The notes: generated by a model from the sequence alone, not told the origin. Numbered from the stretch's first letter, positions 43,231-54,819 are shown. The stretch: DNA of 64,000 nucleotides from Helianthus annuus (GCF_002127325.2 NC_035433.2:85894549-85958548); one strand, 5' to 3'. Numbers and translations are program-made.

Positions 43231-43720
43231 CGTGTAATAAATTGCAAAGAGGTTTACTTTTTATTAAATAATGTTATCCCTAATTAATTAATTAATGGGT
43301 TATTAGATTTTATCACACCTAACTATTGGTTATTGGCCGCTGCCACCCCCAACTATCTCTTTGACGCCTGTCACTTCCAACTTAACACTTATTATGTTCT
43401 GTCACCAAGTCGTTAACTAATCACTAACTTTTAATTTCGTTACTATACTTTTGGGGTGTCCTAAGATCCCTATGACACCCCAAAAGTATAGTAACATGAT
43501 CAAAAGTCAGTGATCAGTTAACGATTGGGTGACATAACATACTAAGTGTTAGGTTGGGGGTGACGGGCGTTAAAGTGATATTTGAGAATGACACCGGCCA
43601 ATAGCTAATAGTTGGGGGTCATAGAATCTAATAACCCTTAATTAATTAAGTACAATAAATTAGAATGAGGTTTACTTTTTATTAAATAAAGTTATCCCTA
43701 ATTAATTAATTAATTAATTA
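43231..43720. repeat. Direct repeats flanking a foldback element
   Basis: About 60 bp (GAGGTTTACTTTTTATTAAA, then GTTATCCCTAATTAATT) occurs at 43231-43296 and again at 43647-43720, on either side of the foldback element. This is far longer than a normal target duplication. Confidence 0.85.
43297..43637. mobile_element. Foldback element, 341 bp
   Basis: Two ~160-bp arms are reverse complements. GGGTTATTAGATT starts the left arm and AATCTAATAACCC ends the right arm. The centre is CTTTTGGGGTGTC...GACACCCCAAAAG around 43450-43485. Almost the whole element can form one hairpin. Non-coding. Confidence 0.9.
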
Positions 43721-45251
43721 AGTACACTAAAAGGTGATAGCATTTTATTTAGGGTGTATGTGTATTATTTATTTAAAAAACTGAATATATCGATAACTCT
43801 TATCGAAAACGGTTATTCATGAACATAAAATATACATATTGGTTTCAAAGATCTTGACAAGATTTCTATACAATTATTTAATGTATCAAACAGTTATGAA
43901 CTTCTATAATATATGTTTAATAACATTTTTTTATAAAGTGACAAAATATGCTTTGACAAGTCTTTAGATACTTGGATTACTATCTATCACGACTCTTCCA
44001 TTCCATACCACATGTGATTATAGGCATGAATTATGTGAATCAATCACCTTTTACGTCTTCCATATATTTAACATGACAATTAACACATAACATGGTATCG
44101 ATACAACAAAAAAAAAAAGCAATTAAAGGATAATGTCGATATTCACATTTCAAAGTTGCATGGTTGATATTTTGAAAGTGTGATCATAGGTCGTTAATTG
44201 TTACACGAAAACTGATCATCTAAATTTAAAGTCTTCTTTTTCAATGACCATATGCTTTTATAAAAGAGTGACATGTTATACCATATGAAGCCACTGGCTC
44301 CAGCCCAATACCAACATGACATGTTATGAGTCCGAATCATGGACGACTTAACCTTTTTCAAGGCTTAAAGCGGATTTTGGCTATTTCTGTAAAAAGAAAA
44401 AAAGAAAAGAATCACCATTTGTTGTTTTGCGTTCTAACATGTGGGAATATGATGACACATACTTTTATACCAATTCACCTAGTCGGGCTCGCCAATGGCT
44501 AGTCGTCGGTATCATCCATATCATACTTTAAATGGTTTGCGTACCACAGTTCTATTAAGAAGAAGTCAACCGACATTGCCAGTCGTATAGTGGTAGGAAT
44601 TACACCGAAAAATTCGAGAAACTTAGAGATGAGGGAGTTATGATTGGATATATAGAAACGAACATACTCAACTCCTTAAAAATTGGGGGCCACTTATGAA
44701 TGGTGAGCCCGGGCATCAACCTATTCGGGTTAAAGACTGTCCCATTTTCTAAGCGAGCGTCGAACAATTTGAACAATCCTATTATCTAATGTGTCATCCA
44801 GTTTAAATTGCAGAGAATACCTCATGAATAATGGTATTGTGGTTGATGATGAGGCCGAGGCTCAGGCTCTGGCCGATGAGACGATGAGCAGACTGTAGAG
44901 CACAATGATGGTAAGAGTCAGTGGGAGATGGCCGACTTGGGGGGGTGAGAGTTGGAGACAATGAGGCGAGGAGAAGACTATCCGACTCATAGATTTTTGC
45001 ATAACAGATTAGGATTGTACTTTTAGATTTAGTGTGAATTTTTTTTTTATTCGGATGATTGAGCTATGTATAAATATAATTGCACATTTATATATAGTGG
45101 GTCAGAATCCAATAGAATGGTATATATATATATAAAAATATATATAATGTATATAGTTATATGTATGTTTGTATATATAACATATACTATAACATGGTAT
45201 GTTGTGTATGGATAATATGGTGATAGTCAAAAGGATGAAGCTAAACATTAT
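43721..45251. other. Unassigned stretch
   Basis: AT-rich, with no reading frame above 75 codons that looks coding, no inverted repeats or LTR ends recognised. A GC-richer patch at 44800-44990 could be a decayed gene remnant, but I cannot assign it. Confidence 0.4.
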
Positions 45252-46020
45252 ATGGTTAATACTTATAGTCCTCAGGATGAAAGCAAGAAGAAAATTTTGT
45301 GGTATATAAATGATTTGTTTATGTCTCACCGTCCAGGTATTTATTGTTTATTTGGTGATTATTATTCGGTTCGATTTTTGGACGAAAAGTTGGGTTTGGT
45401 GTTTTCTTCTCAGAATGCTTCTAATTTTAATGATTTTATTGTTCAGGTTGGGGTGGTGGATTTACTTGTTTGAGGCTCCAAGTTCACTATTGATTTGGCG
45501 GGTAAAACTTTAGTAAACTAGGTTGGTTTCTCATATATAAAGGTTTTATGGATTTGGTTCAAAATTAATTAGAAGCTTAAAGGGTGGGTGGGGAGAACCA
45601 TCTCTTAGGGACCATGATTTCGATGGCCACATTTTAAAAAAAAAAATCTGATATATACAAAGACCAAGTTATTGATAGATCCATTTATAAAACAACTGTG
45701 AAGTTTTGGAAGTTAGTCCATTAGGTTTAGTTAGTCCAATACCCATTTAATAAAAAAATAATTAAAGAATATCTGGTGTTTCTTTGGGCCCGACAGTTGG
45801 GGCACATTTTTCTAGCTCGACAAGACACTTAAATTTTTGGGCCGGCCATGAAAGGTACGTTTTTTTTCTCGCGGATTCCACATCATAGGCCATTGTATTA
45901 ACACAAAAGAAAGTTAATTATGGTACAGTCCCATTTAGATTTTTATAGTTTATGGTTGATTGGGAGGCGTTGGATAAAGTTGTACAAGATTATTGGAAAC
46001 TAGAGATTCAAGGTAGGGGT
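45252..46020 (+). pseudogene. Decayed LINE (endonuclease to RT linker)
   Basis: 45252-45470 translates as a plant L1-type endonuclease fragment: VNTYSPQ, then KKILWYINDL, FGDYYSVRF and FNDFIVQVGVVDLL. After a TGA the same frame gives GSKFTIDLAGK, in the place of the usual G-KFTW block. Frameshifted pieces follow: LVSHIKGF and an LRDHDFDGH stretch at ~45560-45625 (equivalent to the S-DH-P block) and MVDWEALDKVVQDYWKLEI at ~45950-46010. No RT core or poly(A) tail is seen. The Mutator-like element at 46051 inserted just downstream. Confidence 0.65.
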
Positions 46021-46041
46021 ATGCGTAAATTCAATGAAAAA

Positions 46042-46050
46042 AATTCAAAT
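46042..46050. repeat. 9-bp target duplication AATTCAAAT (left)
   Basis: Matches 47359-47367 (AAATCAAAT) at 8 of 9 positions. Confidence 0.7.
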
Positions 46051-46531
46051 GGAGTAAATTACAAGTTTTGTCTTTTATGTTTACATCAAATTGCAGGCGT
46101 TGTCCTTTAGCTCAAAAGTTGACAAGTTCTGTATTTAATGTTCTAAAATCTTGCACATTATGTTCTTTAGGCCAAACCTAGTTAGATTATTTGGTTAAAT
46201 CTAGTCATGTGTCTTGCACATGAGGCCATTTTTGTCATTTTATCTCTTCAGGGACTATTGTATAATACAAGATTACAAGTTATATTTAGGGACTAGTTTG
46301 TAATAGACTGAAAATTCCAAGCTGTCAACCCAATCAATCCAACGGCTCAGATCAACCATCAGATTGAGTAAATTACAATAAACGGCTCACATCATTCGTT
46401 TTCCAATCTCATTCACATCTGTATTTTAGCATAAGCTGTCACCCCTCACACCAAATTCTCACCCTTTTAGTTTCCTCCTCCGCCATTCTCCACCCCTCCT
46501 CCGCCATAAACCACCGCCAGAAACCCCAAAA

Positions 46532-46804
46532 ATGACGATTTCCACCAAAATCGTCACCGTTTTTTCTCTCCTCTTCTTCCTCTTAACCGATCCATCAACG
46601 GCGGAGATCAAATCTCTCAAGATCCGATCCGATAATCGTCCGATGATCCTCTTGTCAGAAGAATCGCTGATTCAAGTTCTTCTAGAACTTCAATATAAAA
46701 TTAATTTATGCGTTGTGGATTCAAGTTCTTCTAGAACTTCAACAAAATCGCAGATTCAAGTTCTTAATAAAATCATCACCATCAACGCTGCCCTAAAACC
46801 ATAA
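46532..46804 (+). pseudogene. Captured first exon of a GOST/lung-seven-transmembrane-type gene
   Basis: The 90-codon frame starts with a clear signal peptide (~residues 1-24, TVFSLLFFLLTDPSTA), followed by EIKSLKIRSDNRPMILL. Mature N-termini with an E-I-K-S-L then DNRPMIL pattern are typical of plant lung-seven-transmembrane (GPR107/GOST family) Golgi proteins. After about residue 42 the similarity ends. The rest includes a 25-bp duplicated segment (GATTCAAGTTCTTCTAGAAC at ~46670 and ~46719) and runs to a stop. Host 5' UTR-like sequence precedes the ATG. It is a fragment without membrane helices beyond the signal. Confidence 0.5.
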
Positions 46805-46990
46805 CCACAAGATCCACCATCACAAACCGCCACCTGCAATCGCCCATAACACTACCGCCATCGTCGCCCCTAAAACCACAACCACACCACCTCCATCTGC
46901 CGGATCACCACCATCAACGCCTCCCTAAAACAACAACCACCAGATGTACGATCGCAAACCGCCCTAAAACCACAATCACCATCCACCATC

Positions 46991-46994
<4 letters not shown>

Positions 46995-47050
<56 letters not shown>
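46995..47050. repeat. (GA)n microsatellite
   Basis: 28 GA units inside the Mutator-like element. Confidence 0.97.
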
Positions 47051-47054
<4 letters not shown>

Positions 47055-47358
47055 AGTGAGGGAGTTTAGAAAGAGAGTCTGCAAAGTTTTCTTTTTATTA
47101 AACATTTTTTATTTTTGACACAATAGCCCTTTAAATAAGTTGTTTTACACAACAGTCCCTAGAGAGGTGAAATGCCAATAATGCCCTCATGTGCAAGGCA
47201 CATGACCTGATTTAACTAAAAAATCTAACTGAGTTTAGCCTAAAAGTTAAAACGTGCAAGATTTTGAAACATAAAACACAAAACTTGCAAAGTTTTGCAC
47301 TAAAGGACACCACCTTCAAAATGGTGTAAACATAAAGGACAAAACTTATAATTTACTC

Positions 47359-47367
47359 AAATCAAAT
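47359..47367. repeat. 9-bp target duplication AAATCAAAT (right)
   Basis: Partner of 46042-46050 with one mismatch. Confidence 0.7.
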
Positions 47368-47489
47368 TGTCGCACCCACAACACAAGACATTTCCTGTAA
47401 AAACAATATATCCACATGTAATCTATAGTTTGACAAACATGCAGGTGATAAACCAAACAAATAACCAAACTATATAAAAATATGTGAAA

Positions 47490-49043
47490 TCTTTTCTATC
47501 TCACTAATCTCATCAACATGTATCCTCACACCATCTGTTACAAATTCTTTATGCAAAGGAAAAACACTCTGAGACGATAGTATTGTTTGAGAAGTAGAAC
47601 CACTCCCTTGTCCATGTTTCAGTATAAGACTTTTCGATACCACAAATGACTAGAATTAGTATACAGATAGCATGAAACAAAGTATTTGACTTGAACATCT
47701 ATATACAGTAGAAATTATGTTGACAAATTACCTCCTCATTAGCTGATTAATTAACTTCATCGATTTCTTCATTCAGAAACATTCGTGTTGCAAACTTACC
47801 ACTTTGAACTGCTACATGCAAAATTATATAGATATTTGGTCAACATGTTATTATATTGCCAGAAATAAAGAGTATAGTTATGATTTGCAGAAAGTAACAA
47901 AAATTACCTTTCCATTCATTACACTTTCCATGCTGTATAACAGCCACCACATGCTCATGAGTTGGGGTTGTGGAGATGAACTCATTAAACTGCAGAGCAT
48001 AATCATTCCACAGAGTACATCGCAAAACCGTACCCCTACATGAAAACAATATTCGTATGACGATAAAGTAAACACTAAATTATAACCATTTTTTACAATA
48101 TATAAAATCAAAACTAAATTGAATGAATAACAACACAAAATCAAAGGAAACTTATGACATTTATTAAAGTAGTAAATGACCCACAAATTAACTAACATAT
48201 TCACTTGAAGAATAAATTGTTGATCTCATTTATTACCATGATTCAACATTAGATACAAACACTATTGATCTCATTTATTACCATTATCATGATTCCACAT
48301 TAAATACCAACATTCTTGATCTCATTTATTAACATCATTAAATACAAAAAAATGATTTGTACATGACTGAACATGTAAACGACCACTTACTCTAAGTCTT
48401 GAATATCGAAATTCATCTTCTTAGGTTTTTTGGAGGTCGACCAAAGAATTCAAGATCTCCACACCAAACCACAGATCCAGCAACATCTATATGATCACAT
48501 TATACAACAATATAAGTAAAAATTTTTAATTTTATACATAGAAGACATGATTACAAAAATATACACTACCAACACTACGCCTCTCCTTAAAGAATATTTT
48601 GATAAGCTCTGAAGTTGAAACCATACTCAGCACCTTGCAAGTCTCTCACAGGTGTAACAGTTGTGCATCGATAAAAGTTGATTTTATAATCATGTACTAC
48701 AACTTCATATAAATCTTTATTTTCACCAATACCAAATTTCGACAGAATAACATCTTCTTAAAGCTGTCCATCAAAAACATGTATCAAATGACTTTTAATA
48801 CCTGCTTGAATCTTGGCACCCTGAAGAACATTTAAACAATGTATTTTTTAGCATACGAAACTACAGTCTCTGATAGAACGAAAAAACACAAATACAAATT
48901 ACCTTTTCATCAATGAAGATGAGATCCATTTTATAACCTTCATTCCATTTTCGAATAATGCTCGCTTTCATGTGCCACATATCTTTCATGGGATTCAAAT
49001 CGTTAACAAAACTTAGATTGTTACTCTCAACTGATGTTGACAT
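47490..49043 (-). pseudogene. RPA1-like (replication protein A large subunit) pseudogene, about six exons
   Basis: The Met at 49043 opens exon 1 (48903-49043: LSFVNDLNPMKDMWHMKASI, then MDLIFIDEK and a GT donor). Exon 2 starts 48820 (GAKIQAGIKSHLIHVFDGQL, YKINFYRCTTVTPVRDLQGA). Exon 3 is 48391-48486 (DVAGSVVWCGDLEFF, NFDIQDLE). Exon 4 is 47908-48035 (LRCTLWNDYALQFNEFI, HVVAVIQHGKCNEWK). Exon 5 starts 47811 (AVQSGKFATRMFLNEEIDEV). A further exon at ~47490-47640 is less sure. These are successive OB-fold blocks of plant RPA70-like proteins, which bind single-stranded DNA. Consensus GT/AG sites and an in-frame exon 1-2 joint are seen. Stops in exons 2 and 5 and a frameshift in exon 3 disable it. 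Such copies are often spread by Helitrons, but no Helitron ends were found. Confidence 0.65.
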
Positions 49044-49823
49044 GCTTCTAATTCGGAATTCGGATTGAATTCAAATTTCAAAATCCGAAATCAGAGAAGA
49101 TGGGATTTTGATCAAATATGAAGAGGGAAATGAGAAGAAAAGCCTTATACAAGAAAATGATTGACAGAAGTTTGTGAGTGACATGCATTAATTGCAAATT
49201 ACTTATTCTCATGCATTTTGAATTTGTAATTGCCGGCAATTAACCTTTAACCTCTGCTGGGTATTAAAGTATAGACGGATATATACGGGCAGATGTTTTC
49301 TTGACAGTGGTTTAATTGAATTTTAAAGTGATTTTATATATTGAAACCATTGTTGGACAGCCTCTATGGCTGTTACATCAGTTTTTCTTATGTCACTCAG
49401 ATTTCTTCTTTTATAGAAAATATAGATCGATAGATTGAATTACCAATAAATTTTAGTTATTTCGGTTTGTGGTGTGCTATCTGCTATAAAAAGTAGAGGA
49501 AAAGGCTTCAAACTCAACAGCTAGCTGAAATAAATTTTAAAGACCGTAAAAGAAGCGTTTTACTTTCCTTAAACAAGCGAAAAAAGAGAATATTCGTACA
49601 CGCATAAAGTGTGCTGAATATGTTGAGACGAACTCATATAAGGTTAAAATATTTTATAATATTTTATTTAGGGTAAATGGAAAATGGTGTCTAGATGCAT
49701 GCATGCATCCATTTTAGTGGGTCATAAACATCTTGACAATGAAGACCTTCAAAGTCATGAAGAAATTTTGCAAAACTCCACCACTCACACATCTACACGC
49801 ATTATTCTATAATTCATGACTGT
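49044..49823. other. Unassigned stretch
   Basis: Upstream of the RPA1-like start and left of the gag-only array. No gene, LTR end or inverted repeat recognised. Confidence 0.5.
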
Positions 49824-50310
49824 TGTAGGTCCCCTTGATGTTATGGATCTTCACAGAATCGTCTTTCCAATCAAGAGTGCGGAATCCTCTTGATCAGAAT
49901 AAGCAGAAAACGTGTAGAAAACAGAAACAGCAATTCCAATCAAACCGGGTTTCTATTGATTATCAAACTTTCGTATTACAATCAATCTAAACCCTAACCA
50001 ACACAATTTCGTCCAAGCCCTAAGCACTCTCACGAAATTACTCTCTCAAATATTGTTTTGGCTGATTAACTGATTAACCTAAACCCTAAAGCCTAACCTT
50101 GTTTATATAACACAAGGTTTACTAATTGGACTAGGGTTTCCTACATGGGCAAGGCCCAAATCGTCCCCCCTACATCCAATTGGGTTTAGTTTAGCCCAAA
50201 CTTTATTATTTCACTAATACAAAGCTAAACCCGCTAACTGTTTATCGTTTAACTAATTACAAGATATCCAAAGACCAAATCTAAGCTGTTGTCACAAATA
50301 TGCACCAACA
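49824..50310 (-). repeat. Family 2 LTR 1 (terminal 3' LTR)
   Basis: 487 bp, plus-strand TGTAGGTCCCC...GCACCAACA. It retains the TG/CA ends. TATA-like sequence at 50101-50110 (minus TTATATAAAC). It looks identical to LTR 2 except for its outer terminal base. Confidence 0.93.
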
Positions 50311-52497
50311 AACTCCCCCTTGACAATAGCTTCATAAAAACTGTGTCTTGAGTCAAAACTTTGTCTTCGGTCTTCTTGCAATCTTCATGTAGTCTCGCAC
50401 TGTCTTTGGTCTTTGGATAGCTTCAGCTTCAATAGCTTCTGTCAGCAACAGACTCCCCCTAAGCTGATGCATCCAATCACCAAATCTTCAACACGTTAGT
50501 ACTTGAGTAAACTCCAGTTTAGCATTTGCACAGCAATCTTCAAACTCTTCAATCTTGTCTGCAATATAGAAAGGAGGTTCTACCATGCATCCAATCAAAC
50601 TCTCATCTTCACACGTTACAGCAACTTCTCAGCAACAAACTGCTTCAATCTGTATACTATAAAACAAACACCTCGAGAAACCATAAGAATTTTTCAACAT
50701 AAGTTAAATAAATTATTATTTTTCAAGAGATAGTTAAACTGTATTACAGATTAAGCATTTTCAACTTCATCACCAACACGCAAAACTCTCTGTCCAACAC
50801 ATAAGAACCTGTCTGATTGAAAATTTTGAACTCACTTTCTAACACCGTCTCCCCCTATCAGTAACAATTCCTCCAAGAATAACAGTTTTCCGTACGTTAA
50901 GAATTTTAAACAGAAAATGACACTATTTTTGGATTTTTATATTTTTCTGAAAGCAAGTAAATAACAAAAACAATAAACACTCTATTGTTGTGAGAATCAC
51001 TGGTAAGAAGATCATATCAGCACAATCAAACTGTTTCACACAATTAGATAATTCTTTATTTAATTTTTCGTGAAAAGCAGTTCAAGACGATTACCAGTAT
51101 ATTTGTCCACTTAAACAAAATGCATGAACATTTCAAGTACCATTACCGTATGATACGTTAAGGTAATTTTAATTTTTGAAATATCAGCGTGTCCCACAAC
51201 AGGATATACCCCCGCGATCAAGGTATGCACAAAGATTCATCGTAGTAGGTGAGTATACTGATGTCATCCTTTAAGATATCATGACGGTGTCTAGATCTGC
51301 ATGTAATCTGTTTTATCATGTTTTGATTGCTTAACAATGAACACCCAAATAAATACTAATCAAATCCTGGAAATATAAACAGCACACTCTATCGTGCAAG
51401 TATCTTCCCTACCACATATTTCACAAGTCCAATCCAGATTTCTGAAATCTTAACTGGGAATAGGTTGAGAAGAGAACAAAATAGATCTTTAGTAGAGATG
51501 GTATAATATACAGATCAAATGAGATTTTCTCAGTTTGATATAGGTTTCTTGGGTTTCTTTTGGGCACTTGAGGGCCTCTTTTGGGTGTATTAGATCTATA
51601 GCGCGACAACGTACAGCTAGGTCAGCATGTATCTGGATGCAGCAGAAGCTGTCGTTGCCTAGCACCTCCAGGTCAGCATATATCTGGATGCAGCAGAGGA
51701 GGTACACGACTTTTTTCAGAGAAGATTTCAGAATCAGATCAAAATTGTGTGTATCGGGAAATATACAGACATTCAAATAGAAATGAGCTAATTCCAAGTG
51801 ACTATCTTTCCTGGGGTCATGTACAATTTTAGTTCTAACAGACAGACAGCCAAGATATCCCTAGTTGAAATAACAGTATAAAGACCCAAAACTTCAGATT
51901 TTGGCAATCTATCAATGCAAGAATTAAGGTCATTAAACCATACACCACTGATGTGTTCCCCATTCATATTCAGTTCATTTAAGTTTATATCACATTGGTA
52001 AGTTGATTATTTCATGCTTTTTGCCTACTGGTACATCATATGATGAAGCTGCTATCACACTTAAGCAATTTAGGTTCAACTTCAGTGTGACAGTCTAACT
52101 TGCTGATGTACTATCATTTCTTCTTTTTCACACAGTGAAATCTCATTTTTGATTTTCTATTTTTTTTATGTTTTTGATTTTTCAATTTTTTTTGTATTTT
52201 TGATTTTTTTTAGAAAAAGCAGTAAACTATTTACAAAATTCTTATGAAAAACCAGTTATTCAGGATTCCTCATCCCGTTGAGTTCGACTAAGTGTTCAAA
52301 GCGAGCCCTGTCAAACGCTTTAGTATAAAGATCTGCCAGGTTATCTTCTGTGTCAACTCAGCACTTTGAACTTCAATTTAAATCATTTAAAAATATATAT
52401 CAACAGTCTCACACCCCCTTCATGTGCCTGAAGTAGCCAATATCAACATAAGTTGATACTCTTCCTTAGCAGCTCCTGCACACACTAACTTAAGAAA
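50311..52497 (-). other. Family 2 unit A: 3' non-coding domain
   Basis: No supported ORF. Sense-strand polypurine tracts (AGGGGGAG) lie at about 50311, 50451 and 50848. The segments ~50990-51285 and ~51800-52110 are about 90% identical to family 1 at ~14600-15390. Between them is a ~500-bp family-specific insert with a duplicated 25-bp block (GTCAGCAT-TATCTGGATGCAGCAG) at ~51620 and ~51672. Confidence 0.85.
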
Positions 52498-54462
52498 TTA
52501 GTTAGATTGGGGGACCCAAGCCTTAATGGTCTTGGGTCGTCCAAATTCACCAACAACTGGAACATCCATCCAATATCCATTACTCCTAACTGGAGTCTTG
52601 GATCTCAGACCTGTTGATGGAAATGAGTTTTGATTTCCATAAGGTCTCTGGTCCTGAGGGTTCCTATATCCATTTGGACTATTCGACCTTTGGAAATTTT
52701 GATTTTGATTCCAAGAAGCATTATTGTGGTAATTTCTAAAGCCATTATAAAAATTTCGACCACCATAATTTTGGTATCGATTTTGATATTGACTTTGACC
52801 TCTGAAATTATTTGAATTAAGATTGTTCATTCTAGGTGAACTGCTTCTAGGTCTCTGATATCTGCCTGGTGGAGATCTAGGCTGAAATCTTTGTTGATTT
52901 CTTTGAAAACGTGGAACTTGTGGAGTTCCTGATTCAGCCTTATCCACACCAACAACAACATTCTGTGGTTGCTTAGGAGCAGATTTCTTTGGAGAATTTG
53001 AACCTTTCTCCTCACTATCACCACTCTTCTCTGGTAATTTTCCTCTCTGTTTGTCACTCATTTGTGCTTCACTATTTTTGTTAGGACAGCAGCTAGCTAC
53101 ATGTCCCTTTACGTGACACCGGAAGCACGATCTCCTTTTTAAAGACTTCTTAGCTGAAGTCTCTGATGGTGATGATGCCTTGGAAGAATTTTGTTCAGTT
53201 TGCTTAATTTCAGATTTTTCTATGCTCTTATTTTTTGCAAACTCTACATTTGATTCTTTTTCAATAACAGCAGTTTCATTTTTCATATCACTACCTTGAA
53301 CAAAATTAATCTTTTTAACAAAAGTTTGATTTTTGCCCTTAGGAGGTGAATTTTTCTTTTTCAAAGATTCCCTGTTATTGTTCTTCCTAGCATCACCATT
53401 CTCAGACCCTTCACCTTGACTTGATGTCGATCCGAAACTACTTGGTGCAGTTGACATATAGGTTGCTAGCTCATCTTCATCAGGGAGGAAAGAATAGTCA
53501 TGACTAAGAGGAGGTGAGACTTCATTAAAGCCTTGGAATCCCACACTAGTCTTGTCATTACTCTTCTTTAACCCACCCATCATGTGTTTCATAACAAAAG
53601 ACGAATCTCTGAATTGACTTAATTTCTGTTCAAGTTCAATAATTTTGAGTTGTGCATCTGACAACTCTTTGCATTTTTCAGAAATCTCTTTTGTTTTCTC
53701 AGCCATCATTTCGTGAGCTAAGTCTATTACTTGAAGTTTTTCGTTTAATTTGCATGTTAAAGCTTCAATTTCACTTTCATAACCTTTTATCTTCTTCAAG
53801 TATAGAGATTCATTTCTTTTAGCAAAAAAGTTTGACTCTTTTATGCTAGACATCTCACTCACCAGACTTTGATTTTGAGCTGACAACCTGTCAACCTCAC
53901 CCTGTAGTTCACGACACCTCAAACACACAGAATTAGATTGTACCTCTTCCTCGTGAACTTCTGTGGTTTGATCAGCAACAACCTGTTCAGCTTCACTCTC
54001 TTTCTCTACTTCAGCATCCACTTTAGCTTCATCACTTTTCACTTCAGATTCAGCATCACTCACAGTAGTTTCAGCCTCATAAACTGGCACTATCTCTGCC
54101 ATGAATGCCTGAGTCGCACATTCATTTCTCTGATATCGCTTTTGTAATGCATCCCACATATCCTTTGAATTTGTGTACTTTGAGAAGGTATGCTTGATGC
54201 TATCAGGTAAGGATGTCTTTATTGCAACTAAAGCTCTGTTTTCAGCCTCGTAGATCTTTTTATCATCCTCTTTCATGTTCACGTAGTCTGTTCTACGTGG
54301 TCTGCCCTCAAAATCATGTACTGGGTTTACGTACCCATCTTCAATACATATCCACATGCGTGCATCCTGAGATTTAATAAAGGATTTGAAGCTGTTTTTC
54401 CAAGTAAGATAGTTCTCCACCTTCATCATCTTAGGAGCATTCAAGTTGGCCATGTTCGACAT
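52498..54462 (-). CDS. gag: Gag protein of family 2, unit A (intact)
   Basis: 654 codons from MSNMANLNAPK to a TAA-type stop. Residues ~1-115 are a DUF4219/UBN2-like copia Gag domain (RMWICIEDGY, LVAIKTSLPDSIKHTF, DMWDALQKRYQ). An acidic stretch (~125-175) follows. A cysteine pair, CLRCRELQG, leads a long coiled coil (~180-290). Next are HDYSFLPDEDELATY, a Lys/Ser-rich segment and a CCHC knuckle, CFRCHVKGHVASCC (~445). The Asn/Arg/Gln/Gly-rich tail ends GYWMDVPVVGEFGRPKT. It would form particles and package RNA; protease, RT and integrase must come from elsewhere. An undisrupted frame in a gag-only element suggests recent activity or selection. Confidence 0.9.
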   Translation of the reverse strand: MSNMANLNAPKMMKVENYLTWKNSFKSFIKSQDARMWICIEDGYVNPVHDFEGRPRRTDYVNMKEDDKKIYEAENRALVAIKTSLPDSIKHTFSKYTNSKDMWDALQKRYQRNECATQAFMAEIVPVYEAETTVSDAESEVKSDEAKVDAEVEKESEAEQVVADQTTEVHEEEVQSNSVCLRCRELQGEVDRLSAQNQSLVSEMSSIKESNFFAKRNESLYLKKIKGYESEIEALTCKLNEKLQVIDLAHEMMAEKTKEISEKCKELSDAQLKIIELEQKLSQFRDSSFVMKHMMGGLKKSNDKTSVGFQGFNEVSPPLSHDYSFLPDEDELATYMSTAPSSFGSTSSQGEGSENGDARKNNNRESLKKKNSPPKGKNQTFVKKINFVQGSDMKNETAVIEKESNVEFAKNKSIEKSEIKQTEQNSSKASSPSETSAKKSLKRRSCFRCHVKGHVASCCPNKNSEAQMSDKQRGKLPEKSGDSEEKGSNSPKKSAPKQPQNVVVGVDKAESGTPQVPRFQRNQQRFQPRSPPGRYQRPRSSSPRMNNLNSNNFRGQSQYQNRYQNYGGRNFYNGFRNYHNNASWNQNQNFQRSNSPNGYRNPQDQRPYGNQNSFPSTGLRSKTPVRSNGYWMDVPVVGEFGRPKTIKAWVPQSN

Positions 54463-54684
54463 TTTAAACGTTGCAGACTGACAAAACCGTACAGAATTTT
54501 TCCGAAAACAGTGGTTACCAAATTACACCTTTAGAATCGTCTCGAAAAGACGAATCCAATGATATATAATTTTTCCGTACAGAATTTTTTTTTTGTCCTA
54601 AAAATCCAAGGAATCTAACGGCGCAAACGGTTCTGTCTAACGAGCAACGGATCAAATTCTATTTGCAAAACACTGAATACCAAT

Positions 54685-54760
54685 TGTAGGTCCCCTTGAT
54701 GTTATGGATCTTCACAGAATTGTATATCTAACCTAGAGTGCGGAATCCTCTAGATCAGAT
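54685..54760 (-). repeat. LTR 3'-end fragment and vestigial primer site inside leader (unit A)
   Basis: The plus-strand TGTAGGTCCCCTTGATGTTA start is shared with LTR 1, and the remainder (CCTAGAGTGCGGAATCCTCT) resembles the LTR end of family 1. It is preceded, on the plus strand, by ATACCAATT, a damaged iMet site. It is thus a second U5-PBS junction downstream of the functional one. Confidence 0.8.
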
Positions 54761-54819
54761 TTGCACAACACTGAAAATTTTCCGACGCTTGCCAACTGAA
54801 ATTTCACCACTTAATTTTG

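Larger units (their letters stand above)
46051..47358. mobile_element. Mutator-like element carrying a host exon (Pack-MULE)
   Basis: 1308 bp with ~220-bp inverted ends (GAGTAAATTACAAGTTTTGT on the left; the complemented right end gives GAGTAAATTATAAGTTTTGT) and a near-perfect 9-bp duplication. The interior is GC-rich, with coding-like CCGCC-rich sequence, a start codon and signal-peptide exon (46532), and a (GA)n tract. No transposase. Its ends differ from those of the element at 40147 but share the same style (…GTCCTTTA/GGTCCCTA motifs). Confidence 0.85.

Noticed and set aside
44800..44990. Possible transposase or host exon in a GC-richer patch
   Set aside because: No frame longer than about 25 codons and no recognisable motif. 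Left as unassigned.
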